Assembly (NCBI GenBank): GCA_012719015.1
Contig: JAAYBE010000334.1
Location: 1-12,907 of the forward strand
Length of the DNA stretch: 12,907 bases
Reading direction: 5' to 3'
DNA from: Actinomycetota bacterium
Lineage (GTDB): Bacteria; Actinomycetota; Thermoleophilia; UBA2241
Below the pieces are notes generated by a model. The model was not told the DNA's origin. It was given only the letters and a program-made list of their open reading frames with translations, and ran no database searches. Every line of letters starts with the position of its first letter. Within the stretch, counting starts at the first letter, position 1. Of the stretch, positions 1-7,133 are shown in pieces. The position numbers and the translations under genes were made by a program.

Positions 1-705
1 GAGGACATCCCGCTGCGCGTCGGCTTCCACGGCGCGGAGCCCTGGACGAACGAGCTGCGCGCCCAGATCGAGGCGGGCCTGGGTGCGCACGCGCTCGACA
101 TCTACGGCCTCAGTGAGATGGGCGGCCCCGGCGTGGCCTACGAGTGCCTCTGCAAGGCCGGCATGCACATCAACGAGGACCACTACCTCGCCGAGGTGAT
201 CGATCCGCACTCGCTGCGGCCGTTGCCCCACGGCGAGGTCGGCGAGCTCGTCTTCACCACGCTCAGTCGTGAGGCACAGCCGCTGATCCGCTACCGGACC
301 CGAGACCTCTGCGCGCTGATCGCCGAGCCCTGCGCCTGCGGGCGGACCTCGCTGCGTATGACCAAGCCCATCGGACGCAGCGACGACATGCTCATCATCC
401 GCGGCGTCAACGTCTTCCCGAGCCAGATCGAAGAGGTGCTGATGAGCATCCCGGCGATCGAGCCGCATTACCAGATCGTCGTCGACCGCAAGGGTTACCT
501 CGACGTGATCGAGGTGTGGGTCGAGGTGGGCGAGGACATCTTCGCCGAGACCATGGGCGATCTCGAGCGGTTCCAGAAGGGCGTCCAGGCGCAGATCTAC
601 AACGTGCTCAACATCCAGGCGGCGGTCAAGCTCAAGGAGCCGCGCACGATCCAGCGCTCCGAGGGCAAGGCGGTCCGCGTGATCGACAAGCGCACGGCGC
701 TGTGA
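1..705 (+). CDS. paaK: Phenylacetate-CoA ligase family protein (PaaK-like), 3' part only
   Basis: This is the C-terminal 234 residues of an AMP-forming acyl/aryl-CoA ligase of the PaaK type; the frame is open from base 1, so the N-terminal ATP-binding part lies upstream. Such enzymes activate phenylacetate or related acids to CoA thioesters via an acyl-adenylate, in the cytoplasm. Visible motifs (window residue numbers) are YGLSEMGGPG (35-44, the adenylate-binding A5-type motif), RYRTRDL (97-103, with the ribose-binding Asp), GRSDDMLIIRGVNVFP (125-140, the hinge and start of the C-terminal domain), and a near-terminal SEGKAVRVID with Lys223 in the position of the catalytic A10 lysine. Cys-containing CLC and CACGRT stretches are also typical of PaaK. 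The match to PaaK over this length is strong, but the exact acid cannot be read from the sequence. The AOR gene follows after 57 bp on the same strand, which fits an aldehyde-to-acid-to-CoA-thioester route. Confidence 0.9.
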   Translation, partial: EDIPLRVGFHGAEPWTNELRAQIEAGLGAHALDIYGLSEMGGPGVAYECLCKAGMHINEDHYLAEVIDPHSLRPLPHGEVGELVFTTLSREAQPLIRYRTRDLCALIAEPCACGRTSLRMTKPIGRSDDMLIIRGVNVFPSQIEEVLMSIPAIEPHYQIVVDRKGYLDVIEVWVEVGEDIFAETMGDLERFQKGVQAQIYNVLNIQAAVKLKEPRTIQRSEGKAVRVIDKRTAL

Positions 706-750
706 AGCACGGGTGAAGCCGGCGCCGGGGCAGCGCTCCTCCGGCGTGTC

Positions 751-763
751 TATACTCAGGGAG
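751..763 (+). promoter_or_regulatory. Candidate leaderless promoter of the AOR gene (-10 TATACT)
   Basis: TATACT at 751-756 matches the TANNNT -10 consensus. It is followed by six bases and then the GTG at 763, so transcription would begin at or next to the start codon. There is no usable Shine-Dalgarno: the only purine run (AGGGA) touches the GTG. I see no convincing -35 at 16-18 bp upstream. This geometry is the usual one for leaderless mRNAs, which are common in Actinomycetota. Confidence 0.45.
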
Positions 764-2652
764 TGACACCGCCCGCCTCAGTCCTGCAGCCGCTGCGCGG
801 CCTGCGTCTCGACCTCTCCCGGCGTACCTGCGTGGAGGAGGAGTCACCCGTGGAGGTCGCCCGCCTCTGGCTCGGCGGCAGGGGGCTGGGCACGTACCTC
901 GCCCTGCGTGAGCGGCTGTTCGAGGTGGATCCGCTCTCTCCCGAGAACCTCCTCGTGGTGGCGCCGGGTCCCCTCACCGGCACCGGCGCCCCTGCCAGCG
1001 CCCGGTACAGCATGACGAGCCGTTCGCCGCTCACCGGCACGCTCTTCGACGGCAACTCCGGAGGCAGCTTCGGCGATGCGCTCCGGCGCCTCGGCTGGGA
1101 CTACCTCATCGTCTCCGGGGCGCTGGACGAGCCCGGGTATGTGACGCTCGGCATGGTCGGCGCCGACGACGCATCGCCGGCCGGTCCGGCGGCCGGCTTC
1201 CACAGCGCCGGCGACCTCTGGGGGCGCGACGTGCCCTCCACGCTCGCCCGTCTGCGTGAGCTGTACCCGCGCTCCGAGGCGGCCGTGATCGGCCCGGCCG
1301 GCGAGCGCGGCGTGCTGTTCGCGAGCATCGTCAACAACCGCGGCCGGTCGATCGGGCGCGGCGGCCTCGGCGCCGTGATGGGCGCCAAGCGTCTCAAGGC
1401 GCTCGTCCTGGGTCACGGCGACCGACGGCCGCCGGTGGCCGACCCCGAGCGGCTCGAGTTCATCGTCTACGAGGCCGAGAAGCTCCTCAAGGCCAACCCC
1501 ATCACCTCCACGGCGCTGCCGGAGTTCGGCACGGCGGTGCTGGTCAACGTGCTCGACCGCGCCGGCGCGCTGCCGACGCGCAACCATCGCGAGACGCGGT
1601 TCGAGGGCGCCGCGGCGATCTCCGGCGAGGCGCTCAAGCGGGACCACCTGCGGCGCCGGTCGGCGTGTCGCGGCTGCATGATCGGCTGCGCTCGGCGCAC
1701 CGCCGTCGGAGACCAGACCGGAGAGGGCCCAGAGTACGAGACGATCTGGGCGTTCGGGGCCCAGTGCGGCGTCTCCGACCTGGCGGCGGTCGTGCGGGCC
1801 AACTACGCCTGCAACCGCGCCGGCCTGGACACCATCACGATGGGCTCCACGATCGCCTGCGCCATGGAGCTCACGGAGCTCGGGCTGCTGCCCGACGGTC
1901 CCCGGTTCGGCGACGCGCGCGCGATCGTCGAGCTCGTCGCGGCCACCGCCGCCGGAGAGGGCCTCGGCGCCGAGCTCGGACTGGGCTCGGCCCGGTTGGC
2001 CGCCCTGCACGGCCGGCCGGACCTCTCGATGAGCGTCAAGCGCCTCGAGATGCCGGCGTACGACCCGCGCGGCATGAAGGCGCAGGGCTTGGCCTACGCG
2101 ACCAGCAACCGCGGCGGCTGCCACCTGCGCGCCAACATGCTCGGTCCCGAGATCCTCGGCGTGCCCAAGATGGTCGACCGGTTCGCCACGCTGGGCAAGG
2201 CGGGCCTGCTCATCAACCTGCAGAACCTGAACGCCGTGCTGGACTCGCTCAGTGTCTGCAAGTTCACCGCCTTCGCGATGAAGGAGGACTACTACGCACG
2301 ACAGCTCGGCGCGGTCTGGGGCGAGACCGTGGAGCCGCAGGAGCTGCTGTCGCTCGGGGAGCGCATCTGGAACGCGGAGAGGCTCTTCAACCTCGCCGCC
2401 GGGTTCACGCGGGACGACGACACGCTGCCGCCCCGGCTGCTGCACGAGCCGGTCGCGGACGGGCCCTCCGCCGGCCAGGTAGTAGACTTGCCGCCGATGC
2501 TGGACGAGTACTACATCTCGCGCGGCTGGGACGAGGCCGGCGTGCCCACGGCCGTCAAGCTCGAGCGGCTCGGGCTGCTCACGGTGGCCGCCGCCGCCGG
2601 TGTCCCGCCCGGCCGCCGGCAGGCCCGCGGCGCGGACGCGGACGCGCCGTGA
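763..2652 (+). CDS. aor: Tungsten-type aldehyde ferredoxin oxidoreductase
   Basis: 629 residues, the normal AOR family length. The family oxidises aldehydes to carboxylic acids at a bis-pterin tungsten (sometimes molybdenum) centre and passes two electrons through a [4Fe-4S] cluster to ferredoxin in the cytoplasm. The N-terminal pterin-binding domain shows WLGGRGLGTYL (36-46), DPLSPEN (56-62), APGPLTGTGAP (67-77) and DGNSGGSFG (96-104). The cluster ligands are C302, C305 and C309 (CRGCMIGC) plus the distal C499 (LSVCKF), the same spacing logic as Pyrococcus furiosus AOR (C288/C291/C295/C494). E326 (PEYETIW) and H454 (GGCHLR) are the likely equivalents of its active-site Glu and His. I chose the GTG at 763 because the LRGLRLDLSRR strand aligns with the family N-terminus; a later GTG at 832 would delete it. 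The stop overlaps the start of the aldolase gene (GTGA), implying translational coupling. Substrate class is not determinable here. Confidence 0.93.
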   Translation: MTPPASVLQPLRGLRLDLSRRTCVEEESPVEVARLWLGGRGLGTYLALRERLFEVDPLSPENLLVVAPGPLTGTGAPASARYSMTSRSPLTGTLFDGNSGGSFGDALRRLGWDYLIVSGALDEPGYVTLGMVGADDASPAGPAAGFHSAGDLWGRDVPSTLARLRELYPRSEAAVIGPAGERGVLFASIVNNRGRSIGRGGLGAVMGAKRLKALVLGHGDRRPPVADPERLEFIVYEAEKLLKANPITSTALPEFGTAVLVNVLDRAGALPTRNHRETRFEGAAAISGEALKRDHLRRRSACRGCMIGCARRTAVGDQTGEGPEYETIWAFGAQCGVSDLAAVVRANYACNRAGLDTITMGSTIACAMELTELGLLPDGPRFGDARAIVELVAATAAGEGLGAELGLGSARLAALHGRPDLSMSVKRLEMPAYDPRGMKAQGLAYATSNRGGCHLRANMLGPEILGVPKMVDRFATLGKAGLLINLQNLNAVLDSLSVCKFTAFAMKEDYYARQLGAVWGETVEPQELLSLGERIWNAERLFNLAAGFTRDDDTLPPRLLHEPVADGPSAGQVVDLPPMLDEYYISRGWDEAGVPTAVKLERLGLLTVAAAAGVPPGRRQARGADADAP

Positions 2653-3257
2653 GCTCGGCCGTCCTCGAGCAGTTCCGCCGGATCGGCCGGGACCTCTTCG
2701 TCGCCGGCGTCGTCAGCTCCCACGGCGGCAACCTCAGCGTGCGCATGGGCGACCGCATCGCGATCACCCGGCGCGGGTCGATGCTGGCGCGCCTGGAGGA
2801 GCGCGACGTCATCGAGACCGGCCTGAGCGAGAACGACGCCAACGTCGTGCTCGCCAGTACCGAGATCAACGTGCATCGCGCCATCTACGAGGCCACGGCG
2901 GCGCAGGCGATCGTCCATGCGCACCCGCCCTACGCGATCGCCCGCTCCCTGATGTGCGACGAGATCGTCCCCATCGACAGCGAGGGCTCGTACCTCCTCC
3001 ACAAGGTGCCTGTGGTGCACACCGAGCTCACGGCGGGGTCGAAGCAGGTCGCGGAACTGCTGCCGAAGTGGCTCAAGGAGTACGACATCGTCATGCTCCG
3101 CGGGCACGGACCGTTCGCGATCGGCCATCTGCTCGAGGAGGCCTACCAGCTCACCAGCGTGCTCGAGATGAGCTGCCGCATCATGACTCTCGCCGACGGC
3201 ATGGGCGAGCAGATCCGCGAGTACCGCAAGGGGTCGGAGCGCTACGAGACCTGGTGA
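2649..3257 (+). CDS. Class II (zinc) aldolase, L-fuculose-phosphate aldolase/adducin-head family
   Basis: 202 residues, full length for a FucA-type aldolase. These enzymes use a Zn2+ ion to cleave a ketose or deoxyketose 1-phosphate into dihydroxyacetone phosphate and an aldehyde. The four family residues are all present at the expected spacing: E72 (STEINVHRAIY), H90 and H92 (VHAHPPYA), and H153 (RGHGPFA), against E73/H92/H94/H155 in E. coli FucA. The GGNLSVR phosphate-binding stretch is at 26-32. The start is a GTG at 2649 that overlaps the AOR stop by four bases, so the two products are probably made together. Known products of relatives include lactaldehyde, glycolaldehyde and, in the DHAP shunt of 5'-deoxyadenosine/methylthioadenosine salvage, acetaldehyde or methylthioacetaldehyde. 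Any of these could feed the adjacent AOR; that link is inference. Exact substrate is unknown. Confidence 0.88.
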   Translation: MSSAVLEQFRRIGRDLFVAGVVSSHGGNLSVRMGDRIAITRRGSMLARLEERDVIETGLSENDANVVLASTEINVHRAIYEATAAQAIVHAHPPYAIARSLMCDEIVPIDSEGSYLLHKVPVVHTELTAGSKQVAELLPKWLKEYDIVMLRGHGPFAIGHLLEEAYQLTSVLEMSCRIMTLADGMGEQIREYRKGSERYETW

Positions 3258-3282
3258 GGCGCGTCGCGGGCCGACACTGACC

Positions 3283-5556
3283 TCAGGCTCCGAGCAGGCC
3301 GGCGATCCAGTCGATCAGGGCCCCGACCGCGCCGCCGTCGCCCTCCCCCGTCGTGGCGGCCGCGACCCTGCCGCCGCCCGGCGCCGCCGTGAACGGCCGC
3401 GCCGCGCCGCTGGGGGTGTCCGTGGGCGTCGGTGGCGGCTTGGGGGTCTTGGTCTTGGTCGGCGTGGGTCGTGGCGTGGGCGGCGGGGTCGTCTTCGTCG
3501 GGCTGGGCTTGGGCGTCAGCGTCCTGGTCGGGCTCGGGCTGGGCTTGGCACTGCCGCTCTGCGACGGCGACGGGGAGCCGGACGGGGAGTTGGAGGTCTG
3601 CATCTTGCCCTCCCAGCGGCTGAACGACCACGGGAAGCTCTTGAAGCTCGAGTGTCCGGAGTCCTTCAGCGCGGCGGCGAAGAACTTCGCCCACATGGGG
3701 GCGCAGTAGGTGCCCCCGTAGGCGCCGCTCATCGGGGAGTTCTTCTTCATGTCGCCCATCCAGACGGCCGCCGCCAGCTCGGGCGTGTACCCGCAGTACC
3801 AGACGTCCCATCCGTTCTCCGTGGTGCCCGTCTTGCCGGCGCGCGCGTAGGGGAAGTACGCGCCGGTCGCCGAGCCCGTGCCCCCGGAGGCCACGCGCTC
3901 GAGACACCTGGTGACCACGCTGGCCACGCCCGCCGGGATGGCGCGCTTGCCCTTGGTCTTCGGCTTCCAGTCCAGCTTGCCGTTGGCGCGGTACACGCGC
4001 ACGATCGCCTGGGGTCTGTGATGGACGCCGTAGGCGGCGAAGGTGGCGTAGGCGTCGGCCATCTCGAGCGGCGAGACGCCCGAGGTGCCCAGGGTGATCG
4101 AGGGGACCGCATCCAGCGGGCTGGTGATGCCCACGCGGTGCGCGAGGTCGACGGTCCGCTGTGGGCCCACGTCGACGCTGAGCTGTGCGAACACGACGTT
4201 GTCCGAGATGGTGGTCGCGGCCGAGACGCTCTCGGGGCCGCCGGGCCCGTCGCCGTTGACGATCCAGGGCTCGGCGTAGGCGCCCATCGGGATGACGATG
4301 GGGCTCTTGGAGTTGTAGTAGGTGGAGTCCGGGTCCATGCCCTGCTCCACGGCGGCGGCGAGCACGAAGGGCTTCATGGACGAGCCGGGCTGGCGCTTGG
4401 CCTGCCAGGCCAGGTTGAACTTCTGCTTCTTGTAATCCAGGCCGCCGACCATGGTGCGGATGTAGCCCGTGCGCGGGTCGATGGCGACGAGGGCCGCCGA
4501 CGGCTTGAAGCCGAAGTTGAGCGGCCCGGTGGTGGACTTGATGATCTCGATCGCCTTCTGCTGCCACCCGAGGTCGATGCTGGTGACCACCTTGAGTCCG
4601 CCCTCGAACACCATCCGTGACCCGTAACGCCGGGTGAGCACCTTGGTCACGTAGTCGACGAAGTAGTCGGCCATGCTCTTGTTGTAGTTGGGCGGACGCT
4701 GATAGACCTTCAGCTTGCTCGCCATGGCCTTGTCGGCGCGCTCCTGGGTGATGTAGCCCTGGTTGGCCATGAGCTGGAGGACCTTGTCGCGCTGCTGCTT
4801 GGCCGTGTCCTTGTCGGTGGTCGGCGAGTAGGCGGACGGGAACTTGGGCAGCGCCGCGAGCAGCGCCGATTCCTTCAGGTTGAGGTCGGACGCATGCTTG
4901 TGGAAGTACGTGCGCGCCGCCGCCTCGACGCCGTAGGCGCCGGCGCCGTAGTACACCGTGTTGAGGTACTCGGTGAGGATCTTGTCCTTGCTCCAGCGGT
5001 CTTCGAGCTGCCAAGCGAGCACGGCCTCGCGGAGCTTGCGTTTGTAGGTGCGTTCGTCGTCGATGTAGGCGTTCTTGACGAACTGCTGGGTGATCGTGGA
5101 CCCGCCCTGCACGATCGTGCCCGCCTCCACGTTCTGGAGCAGGGCGCGCATGATGCCCTTGTAGTCGACTCCGTGATGCCCGTAGAAGCGCTCGTCCTCC
5201 ACGGCGACGGTGGCGTCCTTCATGAAGTCGGGGATCTCCTCGCTCTTCACGAGCACACGGTTCTCGGCCCCGTGCAGCACGGCGATGACGTGCTTGCCGG
5301 TGCGGTCGTAGAGCACCGTGTTCACGGCGCGCGGGTTACGGCGCAGGTCCTCGAGCGAGGGCAGGTCGCGGGACAGCGCATAGATGGCCCCGGCGGTCAC
5401 GGCCAGGCCGGCGACGGTCGCGAGCAGCACGAGGACGACGAAGAGCTTGACGACCAGCCAGGCGCGGCTGCGCGACTTCGCCTTCTTCTTGCGGCGCTCG
5501 CGTCGGCGGCGCGGGATGTCCTCAGGCTCTGCGGTGTAGCGGGTGTACTCAGCCAT
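3283..5556 (-). CDS. Class A penicillin-binding protein (bifunctional glycosyltransferase/transpeptidase)
   Basis: 757 residues. It polymerises lipid II glycan strands and cross-links the peptides at the outer face of the membrane. Order of parts: a cytoplasmic tail very rich in Arg/Lys (16-31), one membrane anchor (about 32-60), a GT51 glycosyltransferase domain with EDERFYGHHGVD (120-131, catalytic Glu120) and GGSTITQQFVKN (151-162), and a transpeptidase domain with the SxxK motif S392-S-M-K395, SDN (451-453) and KTGT (575-578). After about residue 650 comes a Ser/Pro/Thr/Lys-rich tail, and the protein ends in a short hydrophobic segment (GALIDWIAGLLGA). I see no PASTA domain. All catalytic motifs are intact. 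It lies 48 bp downstream of tatC on the same strand and ends 25 bp from the convergent aldolase gene. I name it only to class; the PonA/Pbp1a/MrcA subtype needs a phylogeny. Confidence 0.95.
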   Translation of the reverse strand: MAEYTRYTAEPEDIPRRRRERRKKKAKSRSRAWLVVKLFVVLVLLATVAGLAVTAGAIYALSRDLPSLEDLRRNPRAVNTVLYDRTGKHVIAVLHGAENRVLVKSEEIPDFMKDATVAVEDERFYGHHGVDYKGIMRALLQNVEAGTIVQGGSTITQQFVKNAYIDDERTYKRKLREAVLAWQLEDRWSKDKILTEYLNTVYYGAGAYGVEAAARTYFHKHASDLNLKESALLAALPKFPSAYSPTTDKDTAKQQRDKVLQLMANQGYITQERADKAMASKLKVYQRPPNYNKSMADYFVDYVTKVLTRRYGSRMVFEGGLKVVTSIDLGWQQKAIEIIKSTTGPLNFGFKPSAALVAIDPRTGYIRTMVGGLDYKKQKFNLAWQAKRQPGSSMKPFVLAAAVEQGMDPDSTYYNSKSPIVIPMGAYAEPWIVNGDGPGGPESVSAATTISDNVVFAQLSVDVGPQRTVDLAHRVGITSPLDAVPSITLGTSGVSPLEMADAYATFAAYGVHHRPQAIVRVYRANGKLDWKPKTKGKRAIPAGVASVVTRCLERVASGGTGSATGAYFPYARAGKTGTTENGWDVWYCGYTPELAAAVWMGDMKKNSPMSGAYGGTYCAPMWAKFFAAALKDSGHSSFKSFPWSFSRWEGKMQTSNSPSGSPSPSQSGSAKPSPSPTRTLTPKPSPTKTTPPPTPRPTPTKTKTPKPPPTPTDTPSGAARPFTAAPGGGRVAAATTGEGDGGAVGALIDWIAGLLGA
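3409..3594 (-). repeat. Low-complexity Pro/Thr/Ser/Lys tail of the PBP
   Basis: Residues about 655-716 of the PBP are made almost only of S, P, T, K and G in irregular short units such as SPSPSQS, KPSPSP, TPKPSPTKTT and PTPTKTKTPK. On DNA this is a G/T-rich imperfect repeat on the plus strand. It is probably an unstructured, positively charged spacer in the cell wall. Such tracts are also prone to slippage and sequencing error. Confidence 0.75.
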
Positions 5557-5564
5557 GACACATC

Positions 5565-5570
5565 ATTCTA
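5565..5570 (-). promoter_or_regulatory. Candidate -10 element (TAGAAT) directly upstream of the PBP gene
   Basis: On the minus strand TAGAAT lies eight bases before the PBP ATG, and the gap shows no Shine-Dalgarno. A start site six or seven bases after the -10 would give a leader of zero to two bases. No clear -35 is visible. This could give the PBP its own leaderless transcript in addition to read-through from tatAC. Confidence 0.35.
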
Positions 5571-5604
5571 CCGCTCCGGGAGACGCGCCGCCCGTCGCGC
5601 GCGT

Positions 5605-6405
5605 TCACGCCGGCGCCCGGCTGGCGGAGTCGCCGCCGCGGGAGTCGTCGACGACGGCGTCGCCCTCCTTCTTCGGTTGCACGAAACGGGCGATGACCAC
5701 GGAGATCTCGTACAGAACGTACAGCGGCACGAACATCGCCAGCATGCTGAAGGCGTCCTGGCTGGGCGTGATGACGGCGGCCGCGAACGCCATGGCGAGC
5801 ACCGCCCAGCGCCGGTGCCTGCGCAGGAACCGGTCGTCGATCACCCCGACCTTGGCCAGCAGCACGAGGATCACGGGCAGCTCGAAGACGACCCCGAAGG
5901 CGAGGATGAAGAGCGCCATGAAGGTGAAGTACTCCTGCGCCCGCAACTGGACGTGGAAGAAGCCCGCGCTGAAGCCGAGCAGGAATCCCAGCCCCTTCGG
6001 GAGGACGACGAAGTAGGCGAGCGCGACGCCGCAGAAGAACAGCGCCGTGGTGACGAACACGACGGGGTAGAAGTACCGCTTCTCGCTGGCCGTGAACGCC
6101 GGCGCGACGAAGGCCCAGAGCTCGTAGATCAGCACCGGGGAGGCGAGGATGAGTCCGCCGACGACCCACACCTTGAGGCTGACCATGAAAGGCTCGGCGG
6201 GGCTGAAGGTGGTGATCTCGGTGGCCGACGCGGGCAGCCCGGGCATGGACCGCAGCGGATGCAGCAGCAGGCCGAACATGAAGCGGTTGAAGATCGCCGC
6301 GACGACCACTCCGACCACGGCCGCGACGATGCAGACGAACAGGCGTCGGCGAAGCTCGTCGAGGTGCTCGAACAGCGTGAGACGGTCGTCGGCGCCGATC
6401 GCCAT
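5605..6405 (-). CDS. tatC: Sec-independent (twin-arginine) translocase subunit TatC
   Basis: 266 residues. TatC is the polytopic receptor that recognises twin-arginine signal peptides and, with TatA, moves folded proteins across the membrane. The cytoplasmic N-terminus carries the signature LFEHLDELRRR (11-21), with E17 and R19 matching the signal-peptide-contact residues of E. coli TatC. Six hydrophobic segments are visible at about 22-40, 77-98, 113-135, 158-180, 195-212 and 217-236. Between them lie the SPAEPFMVSLK loop (68-78), GVVFELPV (171-178) and VITPSQD (211-217), all family hallmarks. The C-terminal tail is charged and polar. The gene starts three bases after the tatA stop, so the two are co-translated. 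Proteins such as cofactor-loaded oxidoreductases are typical Tat cargo, but none in this window shows a twin-arginine signal. Confidence 0.96.
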   Translation of the reverse strand: MAIGADDRLTLFEHLDELRRRLFVCIVAAVVGVVVAAIFNRFMFGLLLHPLRSMPGLPASATEITTFSPAEPFMVSLKVWVVGGLILASPVLIYELWAFVAPAFTASEKRYFYPVVFVTTALFFCGVALAYFVVLPKGLGFLLGFSAGFFHVQLRAQEYFTFMALFILAFGVVFELPVILVLLAKVGVIDDRFLRRHRRWAVLAMAFAAAVITPSQDAFSMLAMFVPLYVLYEISVVIARFVQPKKEGDAVVDDSRGGDSASRAPA

Positions 6406-6408
6406 GGG

Positions 6409-6861
6409 TCAGGCCCCCACGCTCGAGGCTCCCGGGCCGCCGCCGGCCTCGTCGGGCGGCGCGGACGTGGACGGCGCGTCGGGGGTGTGGCCGGCCGGCG
6501 CCGGCGTCTCCGTCGGCCCGGGCTGAGCCTGTGGGGCGTCCGTCCCGGCGGCCGCGCCCGTCCCGGATGCCGCTCCGCCCTGGAGCGGCGCCTCGACCGC
6601 CGCCTTGACGTCGACCGCCTGCTTGAGGTCGCCGAACGTGCTCGTGACCTCCTTGACCGGCGCCGTGACCGTCGACTTGACCTCGTTGACCTGGTCTGCC
6701 ACTTCATCCAGCCCGAGTTCGTGCTTGGCGGTCTCGGCCGCCTTGCGGAACTCGCGCACGCCCCTGCCCAGCGAGCGGCCCATCTGCGGAAGCCGGCTGG
6801 GGCCGAACACGAGCAGCGCGATGATGAGGACGACGATGATCTCGGCGGGACCGATGCTCAC
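6409..6861 (-). CDS. tatA: Twin-arginine translocase subunit TatA/TatB family
   Basis: 150 residues. The N-terminal half is a classic TatA/B protein: a short periplasmic end, one membrane helix (about 5-19), the FGPSRLP hinge (19-25), and an amphipathic helix MGRSLGRGVREFRKA (27-41). TatA forms the conducting assembly that TatC recruits. The FGP hinge is shared by TatB and by bifunctional TatA proteins such as Bacillus TatAd, so one protein may serve both roles; no second tatA/B gene is present here. Residues from about 90 to the end are low complexity (Ala, Pro, Gly, Thr), likely disordered, and make the protein longer than typical TatA. The GTG start at 6861 is supported by AGGAAA at 6868-6873, eight bases upstream counting from the AGGA core. 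It is the first gene of the tatA-tatC(-PBP) unit. Confidence 0.93.
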   Translation of the reverse strand: MSIGPAEIIVVLIIALLVFGPSRLPQMGRSLGRGVREFRKAAETAKHELGLDEVADQVNEVKSTVTAPVKEVTSTFGDLKQAVDVKAAVEAPLQGGAASGTGAAAGTDAPQAQPGPTETPAPAGHTPDAPSTSAPPDEAGGGPGASSVGA

Positions 6862-6899
6862 GTGGGGTTTCCTGGCTCGTCGGGTGTGCGAGTCTCCTC

Positions 6900-6928
6900 A
6901 TCGTACGGGGAGCGCGACGGAAATTCAA
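6900..6928 (-). promoter_or_regulatory. Promoter of the tatA-tatC(-PBP) unit
   Basis: On the minus strand TTGAAT (6923-6928) and TACGAT (6900-6905) are separated by exactly 17 bp. Each matches the housekeeping sigma consensus at four of six bases, including TTGA and the TA...T core. The predicted start near 6893 gives a leader of about 30 nt ending in a good Shine-Dalgarno before the tatA GTG. This is the best sigma-70-type promoter in the window. Confidence 0.6.
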
Positions 6929-7039
6929 CGCGGCCCGATGAAGGGTCCGTGGCCGCGCCGCGTCCGTGTCCCGCTCCGCCCTGCGACAGCAGAAAATCCC
7001 TGCATATCACGGTCGCCGCCGGATACCCCCCACGGGTTC

Positions 7040-7057
7040 ACGGCGCGGTTGCGCCGT
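7040..7057. repeat. Perfect 7-bp inverted repeat upstream of nuoA
   Basis: ACGGCGC, a GGTT loop, then GCGCCGT. The stem has no mismatch and overlaps the candidate -35 of the nuo promoter, so it could be an operator. It has no following T-run, so a Rho-independent terminator is unlikely. A second imperfect symmetry, GTACAAA...TTTGGTAC, follows at 7056-7075 and reaches the candidate -10. Confidence 0.5.
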
Positions 7058-7078
7058 ACAAACGGGCTTTGGTACAGT
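7049..7078 (+). promoter_or_regulatory. Candidate promoter of the nuo operon
   Basis: TTGCGC (7049-7054), an 18-bp spacer and TACAGT (7073-7078). The -10 fits TANNNT and the -35 keeps TTG only. Transcription would start near 7085, leaving a leader of about 50 nt before nuoA that includes a run of seven G (7104-7110). This is the most promoter-like stretch between the divergent tatA and nuoA genes on the plus strand, but it is weak evidence alone. Confidence 0.35.
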
Positions 7079-7133
7079 ACGCAGGTCGTCCGGCGCATCT
7101 CCAGGGGGGGACGCGGGCGGCTTTTCATCAGGT

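Noticed and set aside
844..2445. A 533-codon minus-strand open frame opposite the AOR gene
   Set aside because: AOR on the other strand has all family motifs; this frame is low-complexity Arg/Ala/Gly/Val with no recognisable fold.
3258..3282. Transcription terminator between the convergent aldolase and PBP genes
   Set aside because: Only a 4-bp GTCG/CGAC stem and no T-run on either strand; nothing I would call a terminator.
3353..3709. Gly/Val-rich plus-strand open frame opposite the PBP tail
   Set aside because: It only mirrors the S/P/T/K-rich codons of the PBP tail; no start signal or family match.
6966..7133. A longer NuoA N-terminus
   Set aside because: The extra 56 residues are Arg/Gly-rich, cross the promoter and hairpin, and have no NuoA counterpart; the ATG at 7134 gives the normal length.
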